Below, piece by piece: positions 35,803 to 45,924 of a stretch of 64,000 bases of DNA. Position numbers and translations under genes: made by a program. This stretch comes from Rugalucina vietnamica. Taxonomy: Eukaryota; Mollusca; Bivalvia; Lucinida; Lucinidae. Under the pieces are notes generated by a model. It did no database searches. It was not told where the DNA came from and saw only the letters and a program-made list of their open reading frames with translations. Location: NCBI GenBank assembly GCA_964017185.1, contig OZ024883.1:40602395-40666394 (forward strand), read 5' to 3'. Position 1 is the first letter of the stretch, and each line of letters starts with the position of its first letter.

Positions 35803-38800
35803 GCGCTGGGGATGAGGGTCACTCCCCAGCTACGGCAAACAGACCCAGCAATAGTAACGATGACTATGAGGGAATGTTCCTCAAAGCAGAGATTGGTGGT
35901 ATTGCAGTGAATTGTCTAATCGATACTGGTTCCTCACTGTCAACAATTCATCCAGCTTTATATAACAGACTAGCTGAAAAACCAGCGCTGTCTGAGTCAG
36001 ACGTAAGATTGAGAATGGCGGATGGAAGTCTTGTTCCAGTAAGCGGCGAGGCTCCTTTTACACTGCAAATTAAGGGTGTAAGTTATACACAGACAATGGC
36101 TGTTGCAGAGATTGAGACTCCAGTGGTGCTTGGATATGACTTTATGTGCAAACACCACTGCCAGATAAACGTTCCAAGAGGGGAAATCCTTTTAAATGGA
36201 AATTTGATCAAGTGTGTCTATGAGAGCACACTTCCCTCTTTATTCAGAATACAGGTAGCCGAGAATATTACAGTTCCTCGTGGCACAGAGATGATCATTC
36301 CAGCCAAGATTGAGGGTTGCACCCCTCATATAACGAAAGGGATCATTGAAGCTGAGGGACAGGCATTCAAAAATGGCCTGTTAGTGGCCAAAACAGTAAT
36401 AGACCCTTGCCTAGACTTTGTTCCTCTGCGGGTACTTAATGTTTCTGGAAAGGAACAAGTGCTGTATGCAAATACACATATAGCAACGTGTCATCCGATC
36501 TCGTCAGTGAGAGAGGTGAGCCATGTTAGAGATACAGCAGAGACGGAAACTCTACCTGAATACTTAAAGCCAGCCTGGGAAAATGCTAAGGAGAACCTCA
36601 CAGATGAACAAGCGGAACAAGTTAGAGTTCTGCTAATAAAGCATAAAGATGCGTTTGCAAAAAACAAGACAGACTTAGGTCGGACAGACATCGTGAAACA
36701 TAAGATTAATACTGGCGATGCAGCACCAGTTAAACAGAACCCCAGGCGGTTACCCCTGTCCAAAAGAGAGTTAGTTAGAGAGGAGATAACAAAAATGCTA
36801 AAGCAGGGTATTGTTGAGCCCTCACAGAGTCCTTGGTCATCTCCAGTTGTTCTGGTTCAAAAGAAGGACGGATCCACTTGGTTTTGCGTGGATTACAGAA
36901 AATTAAACAGTGTAACTCTCAAAGATAGTTACCCACTACCACGCATAGACGAGTCCCTCGATGCACTCCGTGGCTCAAAATGGTTCTCCACGCTCGACTT
37001 GCAAAGTGGATATTTTCAGGTCGAGATGGACCCTGTTGATGCCGAGAAAACAGCTTTCACAACAATCTGTGGGCTCTTTCAGTTTAAGGTGATGAGCTTC
37101 GGCCTTTGTAACGCCCCGGCAACCTTTGAACGGATGATGGAAATCATTTTGTCTGGACTGCACTGGGAAATTTGCCTTCTGTATATAGATGATGTGATCA
37201 TCTTTGCCGACAATTTTGAGCAACATATGGAGCGTTTATCCGAAGTGTTATCCAGATGACAAACAGCCGGTCTAAAGCTCTCTCCTCAAAAATGCCAGCT
37301 TTTCAAAACGCAAGTGTGTTTCTTGGGCCATGTGGTCTCAGAGAAAGGTATCTCTACAGATCCTGCCAAGATTAAAGCTGTAGAACAGTGGTCGTCTCCC
37401 ACAGATGTACACCAAGTACGAAGTTTTCTTGGCTTGTGCTCGTACTACAGACGCTTTGTGGAAGGGTTTGCAACCATAGCCAAACCCCTACACAAGCTGA
37501 CAGAAAAGAATGTCCCTTTTCGTTGGACTGAGGAGTGTCAAACAGCCTTTATGAAGCTTAAGCAAGCTTTGTGTTCCAGTCCTATTCTTTGCTATCCAAC
37601 CACAAGACAAAACTTTGTGTTGGATACAGATGCTAGTGGAGTTGGTATTGGGACGGTGCTGTCTCAATTAGACAACGGCACAGAGCGTGTAGTTGCATAC
37701 TACAGCCGAGCTTTGAATAAGGCTAAAAGAAATTACTGCATCACAAGGAAGGAACTTCTGGCTGTTGTTGAATCTGTAAAGCACTTCCACCACTACATCT
37801 ATGGTGTGGAAACTGTTGTACGCACAGATCATGGAGCTCTTACATGGCTCATGAACTTCAAAAACATTGAGGGCCAAATGGCTAGATGGATGGAGACCCT
37901 CGGATCTTATCATCTAAAGATTAAACACAGAATAGGGAGAAAACACATGAACGCAGACAGTCTCTCACGTCTTCCATGTGACAATTGTGACTATTGCTCA
38001 AAGCGTGAGGAACGTGACAGAATCCTGCAGACAGAAGCTCCCAAGAGTGAACCCTCGCTGAGGGTAGTAACACGATCTCAGTCTTCAAAATGTAATGAGG
38101 AACCAGAAACATTGATGTACAATGGAGACTGGCTTCCCGCAGACACAGATAAAATCAGAACAGCTCAGATTCAAGATGAAGAGATTTCACTTGTATATCA
38201 ATGGCTGGTACAGACGAAACGTCCAGAGTGGAATGACGTATCACATCTTTCCACAAATATTAAATACTACTGGGCTCTCTGGGACAGTCTTATATTGCAG
38301 GACGGACTAGTGTACCGACGCAATTTTCATGATGCAGGGGAAGCCACTGTTTTACTTCTACCGAAATCCCTCAGGAAGGATGTGATGAAGTTACTGCACA
38401 ATGATATCTCAGCTGGACATCTTGGTATTAATCGTACAGTTGCAAGAATCAAAAACAGATTTGACTGGCCGACCCTTCGCCTTGATGTAGAGAATTGGTG
38501 CCGGGTTTGCACAGAATGCCAGAAGGCAAAGAATGTGACAAAGAAACCCCAAGCAAAGTTGCAGGTTTCTAAAGTGGGCGCACCAATGGAAAGGGTTGGC
38601 ATTGACATACTAGGTCCACTGACTAAGACCAGACATGTTAACAGATACGTGTTGGTAATATCTGACTACTTTACTCGATGGACAGAAGCATTTGCGATGC
38701 AAAATATTGAGGCAGTCACAGTGGCAGATGTGCTTGTAAACGAATTTATCTGTAGATATGGCATACCAAGACAGATACATTCTGACCAAGGGAGACAATT

Positions 38801-39422
38801 TGAGTCTGAAGTCTTTCAGCAACTTTGTTTATTGTTTGGCATAGACAAAACAAGGTCAACAGCATATCACCCACAAAGCAATGGTCTTGTTGAGCGGTTC
38901 AATAGAACCCTTCTCAATATGTTGACAAAGTGTATTGCCGCTGATCAACGTGACTGGGACCAGAAGCTTTCATTGCTTATGCTTGCCTACAGATCTTCTG
39001 AACATGACAGCACAGGCTATTCGCCAAGCCAAATGATGCTTGGCCGTGAAGTAGAGCTGCCTGTTGATCTTTTGTATGGTCCACCACCTGAAAGTAGATT
39101 AGATAAATGTCAGTATGTTATGGACATGAAAGAACATCTTGAAGACGTCCATAAGTTGGCACGTGAAAAGATGCTCAAAGCAAGTGACAGACAAAAACGC
39201 ACATATGACCACCGAGCTAAACAGTATTCATACACTGACGGTGACTTGGTATGGTTGCAGACGATGCGAAAACGGTCTCTTTCTCCAAAATTACAGTACA
39301 GTTGGGAGGGTCCCTATCGGGTAGTGCAACAGTTGACTGATCTTGTTTACCGTATCCAAAGAGGTCCTCAATCAGCCACTAAGATAGTACATCACAATCA
39401 CTTGAAACCTTGCACAGCATGA
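35772..39422 (+). pseudogene. pol: Pol polyprotein (PR-RT-RH-IN) with one in-frame TGA
   Basis: The frame is entered by -1 frameshifting from gag; the first internal ATG is 35874. Order: aspartic protease (LIDTGSSLSTI, shortly after 35900); reverse transcriptase with KKDGSTWFCVDYRKLN, the FSTLDLQSGY motif A and YIDD motif C near 37180; RNase H (LDTDASGVGIG, ELLAVVES, RTDHGALTWL); integrase with an HHCC finger (H..H, then CRVCTEC), D-D-E core (GIDILGPL, HSDQGRQFES, NGLVERFNRT) and a C-terminal WEGPYRVVQ GPY/F module. No chromodomain. TGA at 37257-37259 interrupts the frame just after the catalytic YIDD, at a position usually occupied by Leu. Everything downstream stays in the same frame, so a single point change disabled an otherwise intact pol. 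Confidence 0.93.
35790..35830 (+). promoter_or_regulatory. -1 ribosomal frameshift signal (gag to pol)
   Basis: The slippery heptamer G-GGA-AAC (35790-35796) lies in the correct gag phase. An 8-nt spacer (35797-35804) and a perfect 7-bp stem follow: GCTGGGG (35805-35811) with CCCCAGC (35824-35830) and a 12-nt loop. The pol frame is -1 relative to gag and is open from 35772, so gag and pol overlap by 31 nt around this site. This is the standard arrangement of retroviral frameshift cassettes. Confidence 0.88.
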
Positions 39423-39583
39423 GATAAAAGAAAAACAGATATTCTTTAGATGAAAATTTCTAAAGTTTTACAGTGAATTAAAACAGATACCCTTAAAGTA
39501 CTAAATCTTAAAGTTTAACAACAGATTTTTGTTCACCATCAAATAATGTATAACTCAAAATTATGTTATATTTGTTCTTATAG
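39423..39583 (+). other. pol-ORF3 spacer with splice-acceptor-like end
   Basis: AT-rich spacer. It ends TTTGTTCTTATAG directly before the ORF3 ATG at 39584, which resembles a 3' splice site. ORF3 might therefore be made from a spliced subgenomic RNA, as env-position genes often are. Confidence 0.45.
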
Positions 39584-40957
39584 ATGTCTGAAGACCTGAA
39601 AACCCACATCTGTAGACAGTGCCAACAAGTGGACAAACCGATTGGGTTCCGGACAGAAAGGTCTCTGTCCAAACATCTTCGAGACGTTCACGGACCACGT
39701 TTACAGTGCCCGTATTGCAACTACACATACGCACAGAGTCGAGAAGACAACTTGCGACGCCATATAAACATAAGGCACAGTTTCAACCCACCTATCCGGG
39801 TCACAGAGATGGACACGAGGATCGTCGTGGAGTCTGGCACGGGGGTCGACGACACTGCAGAGACTGCCAGAGATCAACAGCAACAGTCTGAAGAGGGTCC
39901 CTTAGATCTATCAGTAAAATCAAGAGGTGAAACGTCACCAGGGGACAGCACAGTCACAGAGACACAGCATGTTGATCAAGGGGAACAGCAACACAGACCA
40001 ACAGTAAGATCTATAGTGGTCCAGCCCTTTCGACCCTTGTCCGAGAAAACCACCGAATCCAAGAGTTCTTCAACACCGTCCAAAGCCTCACCAAGACCTA
40101 AGTCTTCGAAATCTTCAACACAATCAGCATCAAAGACCTCAGATAAGTCCGGCTCGCCTTCAAGGTTATCACCACAGAAACATAAGTTATCTTCATCTAC
40201 AGCTAGACATTCCACAGAGAAGTCCCGATCACCAGCCAGATCCTCAACGAAAACCCATGATCCACCCTCTTCTACAGCGAGGCCTTCCACAGAGAAGTCC
40301 CGCTCACCTTCCAAATCCTCATCGAAAACAAGTCATAAGCCATCTTCCACAGCGACGGCTACCACAGGGAAGTCTCACTCGCCATCAAGACAATCATCGA
40401 ATAAACAGCATCGTCCATCATCTTCCTCAGCGAGGGCTTCCACAGAGAAGTCTCACACACCGTCCAGATCCTCATCGAAAAAACAGCTCGATCAATCCTC
40501 GTCTACAGCGAGGCCTTCCACAGAGAAGTCCCACTCACCTACCAAATCCTCGTCCAAAACGTCCTCTTCCACAGCGAAGTCTTCCAGGAAGAAGTCCCAC
40601 TCACCTTCCAAATCCTCGTCCAAAACGTCTTCTTCCACAGCGAAGTCTTCCACGAAGAAGTCCCACTCACCTTCCAAATCCTCATCGAAAACTTCCTCTT
40701 CCACAGCGAAGTCTACTGCAGAGAAGTCGCACTCACCATCTAGATCCTCATTGAAAAAACATCAAAGTCCATCCTCTTCCACAGCGAGGGCTTCCACAGG
40801 GAAGTCTCGCTCACCATCAAAGTCTTCAGTATCAAAATCCAAAACAGCGGAGAAACCCCGTTCACCACAAAAGTCGTTGTCGCAGGATCAGTCAAAAGGA
40901 CAGCTTTGCCAAGAAAAGACGTCAACTCCTTTGCCTAATCGTCAAGAGAATAACTAA
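39584..40957 (+). pseudogene. ORF3 5' part: C2H2 zinc-finger / PLDLS / Ser-Lys-rich protein, cut by the Naiad array
   Basis: This is a third ORF in the env position. Residues 10-36 form an atypical C2H2 finger (C10, C13, H31, H36) and 42-65 a regular one (CPYC, then H60 and H65). Residues 106-110 are PLDLS, the canonical CtBP co-repressor docking motif, in the context EEGPLDLSVKSRG. Residues of about 155-440 are a low-complexity Ser/Thr/Lys/Pro region made of repeated STEKSRSPSKSSSKT-like units. No signal peptide or membrane segment, so it is not an envelope. The host sequence ends at 40947 or 40948, where the Naiad array begins; the TAA at 40955-40957 lies inside the array. The remainder is at 62454-63698. 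DNA binding and transcriptional repression are inference. Confidence 0.8.
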
Positions 40958-41323
40958 CTAAATGTTATGAACCACTGCGGAAGCTGAGGGTGAGGTTATG
41001 GCCATGTAAAACCGGTTTAAGCCCGCCAGTAACTTTGTGTTACTGATCGTTCCAAGTCGATACTTCTGTGGTGGTTCTTTCTGTTTTATGTCTTGGTGTT
41101 TTAAATTTCTGTGCTGTTGGCGCCTTATGTGTGTTTTCATATTTTTAGTTAAGTTAAGGTAACTGAGTGGCCACCTGTTGGGAAAATAGCTGCTCATTCG
41201 GCTTACGATATGTTTCATGGTATAAGTACCTGATTGTTAGTTTGGTTTTTTCCCACCTCGGTTTTTGGAGTGGGAATCTTTTTCTGATTGCGCCTTTTCC
41301 TGATCTTTGCCTACTTGTACCTT
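40948..41323 (+). repeat. left pseudo-LTR (5'-truncated Naiad 3' UTR)
   Basis: It is identical to 62078-62453. It contains no coding sequence and ends TTGTACCTT, the family's 3' terminus. The hairpin AGTAAC/GTTACT lies near 41030-41046. Confidence 0.88.
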
Positions 41324-41698
41324 TTTATATCAGAGTTCTTGTGGTTGTGCCGTGTGGCGGCCCTAAAAAGTCTCCCCGTACATCCATTTAATGCTCTTAT
41401 TTTTCCAATCCTCAGGGATTGCTTGCAATCAGTTTGTATTTTCCTATCTCTAACTACCACAACTCTTCGATACCGTATTGAAGGTCATTAGTTGACCGTC
41501 ACTCGTATCTCGTTGTATAAGCGATTCTTACGTTTCTATCCATGGACTTGTATTAGACATGGACCTGAGGTGTGGGTTTCGGTTATACCTTTTTCTTTCA
41601 TTCGAAAGTTTTTGCATTACGATTAAGTGCATTATTTATTCTATAACCGGTATGAGTGTCGCGCTCCTTTTGGCAGTATCAACACAATACTCCCAACT

Positions 41699-44600
41699 AT
41701 GACTATCACAAAACGATTAGGAATTACATTAACTCCCCTTAGGTTGCATGCCGCGTCTACTGTACGGATTCCTCATTCAACTAACAATTTTCAAAATTTA
41801 TTACCTACTGTAAGGGTGACACCTCTTAATTTATTTTCGGCATCTACTGTTAATCTACACGGAGCTTCTAATTCTAATATGTTTCGTAATAATCTTCAGA
41901 TTAGGTTATCTCCACTCAAATCACCAATTTTACGTAAATATATTAATCCGTTCAAGAGACCTGGAATGTACCCTAGTATTTCTAAGTGCAATGCCAAGAA
42001 GTGCAACTGTTGCAATCATTTATGCTCTAAGACTACTATCACTTCATCTGTGAATGGTAGGACATTTTCAGTGGTTAATGATTCTGATTTAGACTGAAAA
42101 TCAATGGATCTTGTATATGTTCTTACTTGAAATACAAACAATTGTAGGATGCAATATGTTGGACAAACTTGTCGAACTTTGCAAAAACGATTTGGTGAGC
42201 ACTATCGTAGAATCAGAAAGCCCAAAAGTAATGATACCTTTCTGTACCAGCATTTTAAGCGCACTGGTCATTCTCCCAATGATGTTAAAGTTCAACCAGT
42301 GGAGAAAATCTCATATGATGAAAATTCTTCAGTTAGATTCAAAAACATTAAACGATTTGAAACTGAACTTAAATGGATAAAATTACTGCAAACACCCTTT
42401 CCACTGGGATTTAACGACAACATTTACCATGAAGGCAATATTTCCAAAATGCCCGATTTTGATGTACTTACACTTTCGGACTCTCGTAAACGTAAATCTA
42501 GATCTCATGGTATACGGAAAAAGGGTAATGACAAACGTAAACGGTGTGCTGCATTGAAATTGAACATTTCTCTTAATGATTTAGCTGTTAAACTAAGGAT
42601 TCACGGTCGACATCCAATGCTGTCGTATCTTAGTTCTCTACCTATTGCTGCATTACGTTCCTTGGACACAGAGGCTAATAGATTTTACGATAGAAATCAT
42701 CAAATGTATGACGCTGCACTGTTAACAAGATGTTATACTCAGCATGCTCTTCGTCCATTTATCGATTCCGAATCTAATCACATTAGAAGTTTTATTAAAA
42801 TTCCTTTCATCAATAAAGGAATTGACTTTATTGATTTACCAAGCATATTCCAGGATAAATCAGTGACACAGTCTATACCTACCTACTTCCAAAATTCAGA
42901 ACCTCCTATTATTTGTTACAAATATAACAAACCAATCAGAAATACAATTTTTAATTTCAATAAACTTGTTTCTGATCTTGATATCCATGCTAATACTCCT
43001 AAGTCTTGAGATTGTAAAGATTCAAAATATGTTTATCAACCCGCTGGACATATTATTACTGGAAATTTAAAAATAATTTCGGATTCTAGAATTCGCAAAA
43101 TTGTTTCTAAAGGTCCGAAATATAGATTCCCTTCCTACATTAATTTCGACAAATGTAGAGAGGAGATTTCATCTGCATTAAATGATTTCGGTAATCGATG
43201 GTGTAAACGAGAGGGTGTTGAGGATAATGCTCTTAAAGAATGGAAAAGAAGTATCTTCACTATCGTGGATAAACGTATTAAGTTTTATTCACAAAATACT
43301 AATCTTTTACCTCCTAAACCCAAATCGTCATTTAGGCATTTAAAGCAGGGTATCCAAGAATTTCATAGAAAGTATGTCTTGGTTCCGGCAGATAAAGCCG
43401 CAAACAATGTTGTTGTCGTTTGTAGGCTTCACTACGTTAACACCTTAAAACAGGAGCTTGATGGTACCAGGGCTTATCTGGAGACAGATACTGATGAGGT
43501 GTCTGTAGTTAATGCCCACTTAAACGATTTACCTGTTAAGTTTTCTGTTTGTGTCAATGAAGGCCAAGACAAACTTCCTACGATGTATTGGTTACCTAAG
43601 CTTCACAAAAGACCATACAAAGCTAGATTTATTGCAAATTCTAGCTCTTGTACTACCACTGAACTTTCTAAATTATTAACTTCCTGTCTTACTGCTATCA
43701 AATCTCATGTTATAAGATACTGTGAGACAGTGTATGAAACTTCAAATAAAAATTGGTTTTGGTCAATTAAAAATTCTGGTGAGGTGCTCAGTAAATTGAA
43801 GTGTAGAGGGTTCCGTGCGACAAGCTTGTCCACATATGATTTTTCAACTCTGTATACAACATTACCACATAATCTAATTAAAGAAAAACTTCTGGATTTG
43901 ATAGAGTGGACCTTCAAAAGGGCATTAAAAAACTATGGTTCACTTTATTTGGCATGTAATGACAGAAAGGCTTTTTTCACTTCCTCTGACCAAAGTCGGT
44001 ATACACTTTGGTCATGTCAGAATGTATGCGACGCCTTATCCTATCTCCTTGATAATATTTATATTAGATTTGGGACCAAGTTATACAGACAAATTGTTGG
44101 AATTCCGATGGGTACAAATTGCGCACCTCTCGTAGCTGATTTATTTTTATACTGCTACGAAAGAGATTTCATGGATTCTCTTAACCATGATAATCAAGCT
44201 GATGTTATCGAGGCTTTTAATTCCACATCTAGGTACCTCGATGACCTTTTGAACATTGACAACCCTTATTTTGAAGGTATGGTCAATCAAATTTATCCAC
44301 CTGAACTTCAGTTGAACAAAGCCAATATCTCAGATACTGAAGCCCCCTTTTTAGATCTACATCTTTCTGTTGCTAATGGATTTGTTTCTTCTAAAATTTA
44401 TGATAAGCGAGATGACTTTGATTTTGATATAGTAAATTTTCCTTTTTTGGATGGTGACGTTCCTCGTCGTGCTTCTTATGGTGTATACATTTCGCAACTT
44501 ATTAGGTTTGCTAGAGTCTGCAATCATGTTACAGATTTCAACGCTCGAAATAAATGTTTAACGGCAAAACTTCTGCAACAGGGCTATCGGTATCATAAAC

Positions 44601-44932
44601 TTCGAAAAACATTTTCTAAATTTTATCGTAGACACTATGAATTGATTTCCAAATATAATGTTGGGTTAAAGACGCTTTTAAGTGAGGGCCTTTCGGAACC
44701 TGAATTTTATGGTGACTTGGTTTACAAATTTAAGAAACTTAAAGGAATTAATGATTTTTCTTTTCAGTTCAGAAAAATCATAACACGTTACAGACGTATA
44801 GGTTATAACTTGAATGTTATGCGACAGTCTGCATGCTTAGTTTTTAACCCAATCATGGTTGATAACTATGCTGCCTTCTTTAATTGCACGCCGGTGGGTC
44901 GGGCGTCAGACTCTATGATGGCCCCGACATAA
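41699..44932 (+). CDS. Naiad PLE polyprotein, copy 1 (GIY-YIG + RT, 3 predicted Sec)
   Basis: One frame of 1077 codons from ATG 41699 to TAA 44930-44932 is interrupted only by TGA at codons 133 (42095), 144 (42128) and 437 (43007). Residues of about 100-125 are Cys-rich (KCNAKKCNCCNHLC). The GIY-YIG nuclease spans about 138-235: LVYVLT, then YVGQT (153-157), Arg164 in LQKRFGEH and the likely catalytic Glu223 in ETELKWI. The third TGA begins a CxC-like linker (TGA-Asp-Cys). The reverse transcriptase has PKLHKRPYKARFIANSS (633 on), motif A YDFSTLYTTLP (Asp714), motif B GIPMGTN (801-807) and YLDD (846-849). All three TGAs sit where Cys is expected, so they are read here as selenocysteine. Endonuclease before RT is the permuted Naiad order. 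Expression would need the host Sec machinery and the SECIS at 44891. Confidence 0.88.
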
Positions 44933-44990
44933 AGCTATTCATTTTAGTTGGTTGGGGCCGGAGCTTCTTGTCTGTTGCTTGGCCCACCGG
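44891..44990 (+). promoter_or_regulatory. SECIS-like element overlapping the stop codon, copy 1
   Basis: The lower stem pairs 44891-44911 with 44970-44990 over 21 positions, with one T-T mismatch and several G-T pairs (outer arm CCGGTGGG/CCCACCGG, inner arm CAGAC/GTCTG). A 3/6-nt internal loop follows, then ATGA (44915-44918) opposite GGAG (44960-44963), giving the tandem G-A/A-G pairs of a SECIS core. Above it, GGCCCCGAC pairs with GTTGGGGCC (9 bp). The apical AAA is at 44931-44933, 12 nt after ATGA, the normal SECIS spacing. The stop TAA lies in the apical loop. Confidence 0.85.
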
Positions 44991-45924
44991 GGTCCAACTG
45001 GTGTTTTTCTTTTGCTCCGGAGTTAGTAGGTTATTCGGCGCCCAGGGATCTCCATCGTCGGGCAGCTTACTCAGTCTGTGAGTCCTGGTTTTTGATTCAT
45101 CAGGATGTTTATCATGATTTATTTGTTTGTTCTTGATGATTCATTGACTAGTTAGAGATTCACCACGAGGACCGAATAACTAACTAAATGTTATGAACCA
45201 CTGCGGAAGCTGAGGGTGAGGTTATGGCCATGTAAAACCGGTTTAAGCCCGCCAGTAACTTTGTGTTACTGATCGTTCCAAGTCGATACTTCTGTGGTGG
45301 TTCTTTCTGTTTTATGTCTTGGTGTTTTAAATTTCTGTGCTGTTGGCGCCTTATGTGTGTTTTCATATTTTTAGTTAAGTTAAGGTAACTGAGTGGCCAC
45401 CTGTTGGGAAAATAGCTGCTCATTCGGCTTACGATATGTTTCATGGTATAAGTACCTGATTGTTAGTTTGGTTTTTTCCCACCTCGGTTTTTGGAGTGGG
45501 AATCTTTTTCTGATTGCGCCTTTTCCTGATCTTTGCCTACTTGTACCTTTTTATATCAGAGTTCTTGTGGTTGTGCCGTGTGGCGGCCCTAAAAAGTCTC
45601 CCCGTACATCCATTTAATGCTCTTATTTTTCCAATCCTCAGGGATTGCTTGCAATCAGTTTGTATTTTCCTATCTCTAACTACCACAACTCTTCGATACC
45701 GTATTGAAGGTCATTAGTTGACCGTCACTCGTATCTCGTTGTATAAGCGATTCTTACGTTTCTATCCATGGACTTGTATTAGACATGGACCTGAGGTGTG
45801 GGTTTCGGTTATACCTTTTTCTTTCATTCGAAAGTTTTTGCATTACGATTAAGTGCATTATTTATTCTATAACCGGTATGAGTGTCGCGCTCCTTTTGGC
45901 AGTATCAACACAATACTCCCAACT

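Noticed and set aside
35100..39422. Envelope gene in the LTR element
   Set aside because: ORF3 has no signal peptide, transmembrane segment or furin-like site; it is a zinc-finger protein.
42111..42380. 89-codon frame overlapping the GIY-YIG region
   Set aside because: It is out of frame with the nuclease and has no features of its own; it recurs only because the unit is repeated.
42095..43009. Reading the Naiad unit as three separate ORFs ended by TGA
   Set aside because: All pieces are in one frame, homology continues across each TGA, and each TGA sits at an expected Cys; a SECIS-like fold is present.
44933..45549. Hammerhead ribozyme in the Naiad 3' UTR
   Set aside because: No CTGATGA plus GAAA core with matching stems was found; Naiads are reported to lack it.
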